Positions 48,429 through 60,400 of a stretch of 64,000 nt of DNA are shown in pieces. Every line of letters begins with the position of its first letter. The first letter of the stretch is position 1. Made by a program: the position numbers and the translations under genes. Origin of the DNA: Owenia fusiformis (taxonomy: Eukaryota; Annelida; Polychaeta; Sabellida; Oweniidae); NCBI GenBank assembly GCA_903813345.2, contig CAIIXF020000007.1, forward strand, positions 5,521,730 through 5,585,729, in the 5' to 3' direction. The notes under the pieces are model-generated. The model was not told the origin of the DNA. It did no database searches and saw nothing but the letters and a program-made list of their open reading frames with translations.

Positions 48429-51400
48429 CTGAAAACAAGTAAACGTCAATGATTAACTCATTTCAATTCAATCTCATTACGAGGTATTTACATTCACAAT
48501 GTCACCACTTGCCATTTGTTACAGATGCCAAATGCTGAATACAAACGCATTTGTCACACTGAAAAGTTCCCACAACTTTTTAGCCACTATTCTAATCTCA
48601 GTTATATATTTCTTTGATATATTAAATCTGTGAGTGTACCCGTTTACAGACAGTATTCATTTTATTAGTTATGAGGAAACATAAAAGGGCAACTGATCAC
48701 AATCAAGAATGGTTTCAAGCATTAGTTTCAAGTAACTAAAACCTGGATGTCATGAGGATCATATTATTAATTATTTTGCATAGTAGCTATAGAGGAGAAA
48801 TACGACGTCATCTTATTGTTTACCTTTAACGCTTATACTTCTAAGATCTGTTAATTTCATTAATAACTTGGCAAAAGTGTGGGGTTGGAGGGAGCGCCTT
48901 TTCCGGACGTAATGTTTTAATGCTTCGAGGATAGGCTCTTGCATACGCTCAACCCTCTCAGCGTCCTCAAGACCAGACCGATCTGAAAAAAGAAACTCAG
49001 TGATAAATACCACACTTTTTTATCAAAAAATTAAAAATGGCCACCAAATACTTCACCCAGCATACCCTTAACCTTATCATATCTTGCATCTGTAATTGCT
49101 GGAATTCTGATGACAAGATTTATGTAACAAGCACCTACCCACCCACCCAGACAGATGCAAACAGTCATGCCCATCAGCCCAAGACAACAACAATAAAAAA
49201 ATAGATTATTTACACCTGGCTAGAGTTTTTTTGAGGTAGATATAAAGTGAAATCAATGGAATTAAATGTTATCCAAAACGTTTCATAAAAATCATTTTAC
49301 CAGGAAAACACAAATTTTTATTTATTTTTTTATTAAAATAGACTTCCAAACCCACATTCTCAGATTTAACACATGTTATTCAGTGCAGCCCTTATTTGAT
49401 TTATTTTTGTCTTTTATTTATTCAATTTTGGCATAACTGTTATTTTGATACCTACCTCCACTGATGAGACATATTGCTGCTAGAAGTGCGAATTCAGTGG
49501 AATCAACAGTCATATTGCGTAATGATTCAGCAAAATTAAATATTGTATCGGTGAGCATTCCAAAGCCCCCTGACTTGAGCTGTTCTCGTGACAGGATGAG
49601 GCCATTAGAAAACTTCACGACATCCTCAACTTCTTGATAGCATGCACTCAGTCGTAGAATCTATAAATATAAAATTACAGGTCGTTCAATAAACAAAAGC
49701 TAATTTTGCTCTTATATCTATATATAATATAAAATAAAAGTCTCAATGTTCATAAAAGTACGTAGCATTGTACATTCAACCGACTATTCTAAAAATAAGG
49801 CTGAGATAAACTGGTACAGTACAACCTGTATATAATGAACACCTATGAAACCACAACAAAAAAATGTTCACTATAGGTAAGTATTCACTACAGAGAGGGA
49901 ATTTCATACAGGAGTGGCTATAAAATGTGTGTTGAAGTGGTGTTCACTACCACAGATGTTCACTAGAGAGAGGTGTTCACTAAGACAAGTTTTGCTGTAA
50001 TTGCCTCAAAGGCAACACTTATTGAGAAAATTAACGTTTCTTAAACTGAGCCTTATGTACAGTTTATTAGCTTTGACAATCTTAAACAGCTTTTTATAGC
50101 AATTATCCGACAAATTAAACACTTGCAGGATAACAAATTCTAAATAAATGGCATGACATAAGTGTAATGCTAAGAAAGGGGAGCTGTTTATTTTAAGAAT
50201 ATAGCAATCAAATGATCGAATCTAGATTCTTTTGGAAGTGAATTCATTTATTTTTCTTCATTAATTTTTGCAGCTATAGACATCAACAGATATGTTTTTT
50301 CATTGACTCCTGGCTCAGTTTTTCATAATCAAGTCATCTATAGTTTTCAAATGACTTGCACCACTAATCAAGCCCCAATGACTGCATCACCTAAACTGAG
50401 CAGTGTGAAATGAATGGACTGAATTACGGTAGGTGTTTCTGAAGCTGTGAGACATATTCAGGGGAGTCATTATCTATTCTGAGGTCTACATTATGATTAT
50501 AACATGATTTAATCATAGAAATGATAAAATGATATTAAATTTTAATGCATGGAGAAGTTTGCTGGAAAATACATGTATAGTGATACATTCTAAAAGTGAA
50601 TGATGTCAGGGCGTAAGTGTCAATTTTCTGTTATTTCAAATAAGAGGTTACATCATGTAATGGTACAATTATATGTAGCCTTGCATATCTACATAAAATT
50701 TCAAAAAACATGTACATATATGTAAAAATGTATGATGATCTTACCATGATTTCTAAGCAAGACCCCTTGAGCAATGTGATTTGGTCAGTCGTACTAAGGT
50801 TTAAAAACCCTGGTAACTTCTTACCAAAATCCACTATTTTTACGATTGCTGTTGTGGAGAGTTCACTTACGGCTTCCCACAGCATGCCAGGTTCCTGAGT
50901 ATTCTGAAAGGGCACAATGAACAAGGGTTTCACTAGAATTTCAACGAAAACAACAGGCAAAATTGAAAGTGGCCGAACTTCAATGAATATTTTGCTTCAA
51001 TGAATGTTGAATGCGGAGTTACCTTTAAGAACAATACAGAATTAGAATAGTAACATTTGCAATATATCGAATCATATAGTTAACTTCAAAAACAATACAG
51101 AATTATGAGCTACCTTTAAGAACAATACTGAATTATAAAAATTACTTTCATGAACAATATTACAGATGCCACAATTATGTATCTATGTTGCACATTTTTA
51201 TTTTATAATACTTACATTGAAGAAAAACACAGAAACATATACATGACATATAACAGTTACCTTCATTTGGTTGTCAGTCGTGCCAGTGCCTGGAAAAGTT
51301 TCCTCATGGGCAAGTGTGATTTCCTCTATGAGTTTCTCCTCTTCAGGAGTAAGCTCGACATCTGCTGTAGAGGAGCATGAATCTGGACGTGACTTACGCT

Positions 51401-54400
51401 TTTTATTACGATCATTCCTGACAGCTGAAAATATTTATTTTAGATTAAATTGATCATACATGTAAATGATGTCTGGGATGAATACATTTATTCATGATGA
51501 AGTATTGTTAAAACAAGGCATTAACATGACAAAATGTCACCACCTAAAACAATTTGGTCAATTTAAAGCAAGTTGGAAATACCTTTTGACCTTAAGAAGG
51601 TTTGATTTGAACTTCTTAGAACATGTAGATGATTTTGAAAAAAAAATTCGTCAATTTGAAGCAAGTTGAAAAAATACCTCTTTGACTTTTTTTGACATTG
51701 AGAAGGTCATTGAAGGTCAAATGTAAAGTCAGATTTGAACTTCTGAGAACATGTAGATGATTTTGAAAAAAAAATTAAGTAAATTTGAAGCAAGTTGAAA
51801 AAAGACCTTTTTGACCTTGAAAAGGTCATTGAAGGTCAAATGTCAAATCTAAAGTCAGATTTGAACTTCTGAGAACATGTAGATGATATAGAAAAAATTG
51901 AAGTCAGTCTAAACAGTATTTGTTAAGTTATAGGAAGTTGTAAGAAATTGTTACAGACGCCGGACGCCAACCGCCGTCGCAAAAAAACGGAGACCATAAC
52001 AATATGTCACCACTTTTGGTGGTGACATAATAAATGATATAAAATCAATATGTCTGAGGCACAATTGATGCAAGTTGGAACATTCAACAAGAAAAAAGCA
52101 AGTAACTCCCAAGAGTAGCAAATCCCACCTAACAAAAACACATTTTATCAAATCACTCATCATTTTGAACATTTCATGATGGAAATCAACAGGTAGTTGT
52201 ATTGTTTCTTTTCGGCAAAATCTACACACATACTGTGATATGACACCATATAAGTAATTCCTATTGCGGTAGAGATGTGTCATTAGGATTTCCCACTGAT
52301 TATTCATAAGTTGCTGTAATATTTTCAAATACATTCAGAAAAACATAAGCTGGCAAAGTTAAAAGAAATTACAGGGTTCAGGACTGGGACATATGTGTCG
52401 CAACCTGGAGACCATGGTCCATTCACTCACCATCTTTTGCCATTCCCTGCTCTAAGCATTTCTGCAGACGACAATACTGACATCGGTTTCTCGTCACTTT
52501 ATTTATGACACAATTTTTGTCTTTATGACACGTGTACTGCATATTTTTCTGAACGCTTCTACGGAAAAAGCCCTAAAATAGAAAGGAAATGATGTATTCC
52601 ACACGAAGTGAAGATAAAGTGTGTGCTGCTATGGAAGAAAATGTGACATTTGCATATAATCCATAATAACAATTAATAACAATTGTTGGGAGGAAGTGTA
52701 TCAGTATGTTTCGTCAGCCTACATCGATATTTAAAATGATTTTTTTAGTGCTTAATTTACTTTGTTTACTTTATTGATATATCAAGTTGTTTTTGTATGA
52801 TCGCATTAAAAAAAACTTATATTTGCTTCATGGCAGGGTTTATGTCACAGTGACATGAAGTACAAAAACATGTAGTTCATTGTCAGTTAACCAACACAAA
52901 GACAACAAATATGTTTAATATTATACTTACCAGGACAGTTATAGTCTGAGGAAATTACAAACAAGGCATTAACATGCAAAATGTCACTACCTGCCATTTG
53001 TTACAGATGCCAAACTCGATACATGAACCGCCAAACACCAACCGCAGCCTCAAAAAGGTGGAGACAACAAGTCAACAACACTTGTGGTGGTGACATGAAA
53101 ATTTAATGGATAAAGCTTTTCAGAAAAGAAACCTAAACAACTTGAATCATTCTGCCTAATGGTTGTATCGCATACACTTTGAGGGCAAAATTTTGTAAAT
53201 AAGTCAAAAATGACCAACTCAAAAGTTACCAGTCTGCCAAAATTTAACCAGTTCTTATTTTTTCACACCAATCTGCAGCCCCTCCGAGAATATCTGTTCA
53301 ATTCCTGATTTGCATAAAAATGCATAAAGACTTTGGAGATTTGCAACATCAAAATCAAGATTGCCACCTTTTATATTAACCAGTATGCCAAAAAACTAAT
53401 CAAGTATCGAATTTAAACTAAGAAGCATCCTTAAAACTTTCAATTGAACAATCAGTGGTTTGTCTGGAAATACATAGACAAGGCATATGACAGAATATTC
53501 CAAATGGATGCCTAAAAATACGAACATGGCTAAAAACTAATCAGTTCGAGATTTCCATATGAAGAAACATTCCTGTAAATTTCAAAATCCGTCAAGTGGT
53601 TATTCTGTATACAGTGCAACATTCTAAAACCCTAGTTGTTGACTCTATAACAAAATTAGTAAAAAGGTTTCCACTCACCTTACAGCCTTCGCAGGAGCTC
53701 ACACCATAGTGGTAACCTGAGGATTTGTCCGCACATACAACACAAGGTTTGTATGTACGTGGAGGAGGAGGAGGAGAGTTATTATCCGACCTATTAGAAC
53801 TTTGAATCTCTGTATATGAATGCTGGTTCTGTGGCTGGTGATATACTGGATCTAAAAACATAATGGATAGGTATAGCAAAGAATTATGTTTTGGTGGGGG
53901 TGAAGTCCATAATATTGCTTTTTGATTGAATGACAATTTTGAAATGTGTTCTGTTACATATTTTGAAGGAGAAAAGGGAAACTGAAACATTTATTTTGAT
54001 GGTGTGTGTACATCAATGATACTATGATACAACCTGATGAATAACACCAAGGAATATATACTCCTCAAAAGAAGTTAAGGACCAGTGGTTTTGAACAAAG
54101 AAAATCCGATAAAGTAAATAAATCTGTATCTTGATTCTATTCTCTATGAAGTCTGCAAAATTCAATTTTATATCTCCATTACAATAGGTCAAAATTTATG
54201 TCAAACTTGATTATAGATTCTATTGTCTGACATTTCTAAAGCTCTTAAAACTCAGATTTCTGTGAAAAAATTATTACAAAAGCATACATGCTATGTCACA
54301 TTTTATATTTTTAAATTCATGACAAGCATGTGATGAGGTGCTTTAATTCCAGGCTAATTTTAAGTGATCTTGATTATCAATTGCGTTATGGGTGCTATGG

Positions 54401-57400
54401 TAACAGAACTTCCTGGAGCATATATAAAACGATCTTATATCATTATGTATGTTTGTATGTTATTGCTATTTGTATGTTATTGCTATTTGTGTGTTATTGC
54501 TATTTTTACTGTTTTTGTATGTTGGATGAACATTGGCCCTAAAAGGGCATCAGTACAAATAAATCCTACTATATCATTAAAATCTGTTAATAAACAGCCA
54601 GATATCAATGTTTTATCTGCAGTTGTCTACCCATAATGTTCAAGTTCAACGGCTTCTACCAAGACATCTTTAGGTGTCTGTCCATGATCAGTGGACAATT
54701 TTTCCTTATCAATGTTTACTGTATGTATCACTTTGTTCCGACAATGTGAATCAAAGCTATTGATGTATTCATTATCTAACAGATTTTATGTTGCCACCCT
54801 GTAATAACCATGTTGTCAATTTAAATGATAAAACAAGGCATTTTATAAGCAGAATGTCACCACCTGCCATTTGTTACAGATGCCTTCCACCAAAACACCA
54901 TCCACAAAGAAGTTAGAGACTATTGCTAATATGTCACCAACCAAAAACATAAATAAAAAACTTACGGTTAGGTGGGCCCATTTGACTGTGTGGTTTAGAG
55001 GGCTCTTCAGTAGATCCTCGTCTGAACAAAATATCAGTGGATTCACTCCCAAGAATTGTCATATTGCCCTCTGGAAAAATAAAGTAAAACATTTTAATTG
55101 GATGTTAAGCAAACCTGCAGTTCGGCATCAGTCAGGTTTGATTTCTCCAAATTCACCCTCTAAAACAGCTTTGTACACCATTTTCAGATTCAAAAGCATC
55201 ATTTTTAAATGCATGTGATACTTTTTTAATAATTGTTCTTTTTTTGCGCATTCTGCATTTCTCAAAATTCAATTCTCATGCATTACAAGCACTGCATGTA
55301 GAAATCCTTATAAAAGAGTTCTAGTAATTGACTCATTGCGTACATTAGCACATTACATCAGAGGAAATAAACCTGGATGCATGTGTAATCTAATAGCAAG
55401 CATAAAGCCCTCTAGGCTCAATGATAATTATGATAAGTGGGGAAATAATATGTCGTATTAAAATAAATTAGAGTTTTGATTTGTAATTTATAGAACACTT
55501 GAATTGTTGTTATACAATGCGATAGATCCTTAAAGATTTGAGGTTAACTAAGTAAGTGGTATTACTCACTCATCTCCTCTGAGTGGTATTCACTCTATGA
55601 GTTCAACCAAGGGGTATTACCATTACTGTTGGTAAGCAAAATGAAAAACATATTACTCACCACTAGAAGTTGGTTGAGAAGGCATTTGTAGGCGCCTTTT
55701 CATGTCTGCCCATGTTTGGTTTCTATATATGGCATTACTCTCTGTCACCTCGTTGCTAACTTGGCTGGTGGACACAGGTAGAGAGAAGCCTGAAAATAAA
55801 AATGAAGGGTCCAGTACCAGTTCGCAAAATGCTGCAAATAACTGAAATACCATGAAATGTAGTTATCAAGACCCCACAAATATTGATTTTGAACTATCCA
55901 ATAAAATGTCATGAAAAGGGAAAAATAAAATATTGCCCCTTGAAATAAAACCAATATTCAATCCGTCCCATTAAATAACCTCTGCATATATAAAATATGT
56001 ATGTAACTATAGAACCCTACAAAAAAATCTCTCAAAACTGGTCAAGATATCCAAATTGAGTACAACTGAAGCATCACTCACTTGCTTCCAATACTATATG
56101 TATGCTAACTAAATGATTATTCCAAATTATGACATCATTCTCACCAAATACTTGTTTATTCCATAAAAGCATCAGTAATCGTATCTCTTCTTTTAAACTA
56201 TTAGACACTTAACACATAATATATACATTGTGCTGATAATATAGCTCAACAAGAACTTTGGACTGGCCTTTGAATGATGAACAAAAAAATTGATCAGTAA
56301 CATATGTTAACACTCCATACAGCTTTTGTAGGAAATATACAATGTTACACAATACATACACATTGTAACAGTAAATCACCTTCAATTTAAATATGTCTTA
56401 TACTATCTTATATTAAGGAGATTGTTTCAAAAGGAGTACCTTTTAATGTGCAATACAAGTGCTATTGATAACAAATCAGTGAGTTATAGATATACAAACT
56501 GCTACTATGTCCAATGTGCAAAAATACAACTTAAGTCATGTCTTGTCTCTTTTAGTATGATTTACGCACTTCTCTTGTAGTATGATCTACGCACTTCTCT
56601 TGTAGTATGATTTACGTACTTCTCTTGTAGTATGATTTACGCACTTCTCTTGTAGTATGATTTACGTACTTCTCTTGTAGTATGATTTACGCACTTCTCT
56701 TGTAGTATGATTTACGTACTTCTCTTGTAGTATGATCTACGCACTTCTCTTGTAGTATGATTTACGTACTTCTCTTGTAGTATGATTTACGCACTTCTCT
56801 TGTAGTATGATTTACGCACTTCTCTTGTAGTATGATTTACGCACTTCTCTTGTAGTATGATTTACGTACTTCTCTTGTAGTATGATTTACGCACTTCTCT
56901 TGTAGTATGATTTACATACTTCTCTTGTAGTATGATTTACGCACTTCTCTTGTAGTATGATTTACGTACTTCTCTTGTAGTATGATCTACGCACTTCTCT
57001 TGTAGTATGATTTACGCACTTCTCTTGTAGTATGATTTACGCACTTCTCTTGTAGTATGATTTACGCACTTCTCTTGTAGTATGATTTATGCGCTTCTCT
57101 TGTAGTATGATTTACGCACTTCTCTTGTAGCTAGTATGATTTACGTACTTCTCTTGTAGTATGATTTACGCACTTCTCTTGTAGTATGATTTACGTACTT
57201 CTCTTGTAGTATGATTTACGCACTTCTCTTGTAGTATGATTTACGCACTTCTCTTGTAGTATGATTTACGTACTTCTCTTGTAGTATGATTTACGTACTT
57301 CTCTTTCAGTATGATTTACGTACTTCTCGTGCGTTTGATTCTGTTGAACATGCCAAACTCAGCCGATATGAATTTCCAGACTTATCTTTGGGCTATTTCT

Positions 57401-60400
57401 AAGATAATGTAGACAATTGATGCATCAGGGTTGAAACAAGATATTGACCAATTACACAAGATATCTATTAGTGTGTAGCCAGAACAACTTCAACCTTCAG
57501 AGATGACACATGCATTTGGAGCATGTTTTGTAAAATGACCATAAAATTGTGACCACTGCATTTAGATTAGACCAATGCAACTTTGGAAAATGAAAGAACA
57601 TGTAACAAGGATTTATTTTGCCAAGACACTTGGACATTTCTCATCAGCCCCACCCATGGTGAGTGAAGTTGCCGATTTAGCTGTATTATAGGATTTCTTC
57701 ATATTTCTCAAACAGACTTTGAACATTTTATCAATACCCATTTTCTAAACATAAGAGCATATCAAAGAATCAATCAGGGGCATTTTTCTGTTGTTTTGCA
57801 TAATTAAAAGCTTGAGATTTATCAAGGAACACACAGAGTAGTAAGTCCAAATGTCCCTCAATCACTGCACAATGCATAAATTAAAATACCTCGTCAATAC
57901 CTCTGACATGCCATTTCCTCTTAAATACTTCCTATACGACAGACAGATGGATCTACGAATTTCATTCTTTAAGATTATAAACATCGTTCAGTTTATAACA
58001 GCAAAATGTGTTTAATCAGCATGCCTCTAAGATCAGCCAAAAGTGTTCAGATTGGCAGGTGTTCACATTTCAAGGTTTTAACATGTAAGTTAATGGAAGA
58101 TAAAAAAGTGTTCAAATTAAGAGGTTTTCAGATTAGAGAGGTATTCAGATATACAGGTTTCACAATATAAAATATGTTTATCACAATTCAAGATGCAAAC
58201 CAATGATAATGTATTAATAATGAAGTAATAATAAAAAGTATGTTGACCTGACTTGTCAACAAAGGGACCAATGCAAAAGATCGATGTCGGATAATTAACT
58301 AAATTTTGATAGTTAGGGGGAGGATGTTATTGTCCCAAATAGTTAAGCTCTGCCGACATTGATTATTAAATTCCCGTTAATTTTTGTGACAATCATTTCG
58401 TCCAGTGTGGATTCCCCGGGGGTTTACCCATGTAGCTCAGAAAATTTTTTTTATCATAAAACATCACATTTACATGGGCTTTCTTCAAAGCCCATGATTT
58501 CATTCACAGGTAAGGCTGTCAGCGGGACTGGGGTTTAAAAACAAGCTCAAAATGTGTATACTTGTACAAAATCAATCATTAAGAATATATGAAAGTGTAA
58601 GAAATACCCTTCAATTTACCTAAACAGACTGATATGATGAACCCAAGTGCCTTTGGTCTTACTTTTGAAAATGTCAAGAGGATCAACATTTCTCATATTT
58701 AATTAACAGGGGGAGGGGGGGGGGGTGTCTGGGAGTTAAAATTTAGTTAGCTCTCCTACATTGAACTTTTGCGTTGGTCCCTAATGAGTACAAGTTGAAG
58801 GATAGAGTTATTAGTTGCTCTCATTTTTGTAATGATAAATGAATATAGCTTACCAGACTATTTATATTCTCTCTTGTGCTTCAAGTTAGGCTTATTAAAT
58901 GTATGTATAACAAAACACATTTCTATTATGCAATAAGTCTAAATATGCTATAGAAATAGTATTTTTGTTTTGAAAATGCAACATGAAATTGATCTCTTAT
59001 GAAGTTTAAAAATAGACCCAGTGATCTGAGTATGGTAAACATCGAAGGTATTTGCTTTGGGTGACGATTCATGGATATTTTTGCATTTAGTGTGATACTT
59101 CTATGTCATCAAGTATTTTCTCACAGTCTTAAAGTATATAAACAACAAGCATATCAATATTTCGTAGCACTGCTTCAGGATAATCCGCAGCAAAACTACC
59201 TTCTTTAATTTACCTGAAAGGGTTTTTATTTTTAGAAAATCCACAAATCAATAAAGCGGTTGTTACTCTGACATTATGACAAACAGAAAAAGCATTAACA
59301 AATAATGCAGCTTTAATCCTAAATCTAAAGCCTGTATGAAATAAATTAACCATAAAACATAACTGTCAGTCGAATTATTTGATGTAATATTGCAATCTTT
59401 CCACCTTTCATTGATAATTTGATTTATTATGCACCTCATTAAAATACTCAAATCTGATTGGTTAAGAGCTGCGGGGTCTATTGCCATACGTGGCAGCAAG
59501 ATCTCGTTCTATCCAGTATTGAAGCAACGAGATCTCCAACCATCCCGTATACCAGAATACCTATCCTCGGAAAAATACTTTCGACGAGTCCAATTGTCGA
59601 TGACGTCATTTTCTTAGAATCCCTTCCATGTTGAATTTGAGATGAATGCGAGGGAGAAAAGATTTGCGTGATATGAGAGAACGGGATTTCTATTCAATTT
59701 CCTGTGATTAACTGACAAAAGGTAGGTGGCGCTAGATACAGGATCGGCCAAACTTATTATATATGGAGGGAATACGTAAGAATAAGGCCAAATGAGAGAA
59801 TAAATGGAATTTTTGATTGTCGAACACCAGGGTTTTTAGGCTCGGCTTCTGTTTTAGTAGACCCATTCTTTAAAATAAAGTATTTCTCAAGGGAGGTGCA
59901 TAATAAAATAAATACTGGATGACCATGAGGTGGATATGCCAGAATACCTATCCTCGAAAAGAAATACTAGGCTCAGCTTCGCTTCGCCTAGTATTTTTTC
60001 CTCGGAAAGGTATTCTGGCATATCCACCTCATGGTCATCCAGTATTTGTTTAATACAGTGTTGCAATCAATTTAATTTTTGCTTTCCACATTTCAATTGA
60101 TAATTTGACAACAAGGTCGTAACTGATCTTCATTTGATGAGATAATTATGTAATTTTCCTGTGAGACTTGGGAGCAATGGCCTTAAAATCAATGATTGGG
60201 CAATCTTTTAATCAATAAATTGTAATTGTATGATTCATAATTTGATACACAAGGCTGCCATCTTTGTAATTCTGCTTTACATGTACTTGTAACTTCATTT
60301 GAAAATTATCATAACAAGTTGCAATCTTTGACTTTCTCCACATATTTTGATTAACAAGTAATTCACCACAGGTGACACAGGTGTTCACAAATGAGAGAGA

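Larger units (their letters stand above)
51513..52030 (+). mobile_element. Longest member of the GTCACCAC dispersed repeat family
   Basis: Begins ACAAGGCATTAACATG...ATGTCACCACC. It contains about two and a half tandem segments that share AAGGTCA, GATTTGAACTTCT and ACATGTAGATGAT. It ends TTGTTACAGACGCCGG...ACAATATGTCACCAC TTTTG GTGGTGACATA, a terminal hairpin. Four shorter relatives in this window lack the internal repeats. I see no coding capacity; it is a SINE- or MITE-like element of unknown class. Confidence 0.7.

Noticed and set aside
51951-52334. 127-codon minus-strand frame in a RAR intron
   Set aside because: It overlaps a dispersed repeat at one end, and the splice structure of the RAR gene passes over it without a compatible junction.
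54330-54636. Hydrophobic plus-strand frames ([15 protein letters not shown]-type)
   Set aside because: The apparent membrane helix is translation of a 17-bp tandem repeat in a RAR intron.
56541-57330. CRISPR-like regular array
   Set aside because: Head-to-tail 25-bp units without spacers, inside an animal gene intron.
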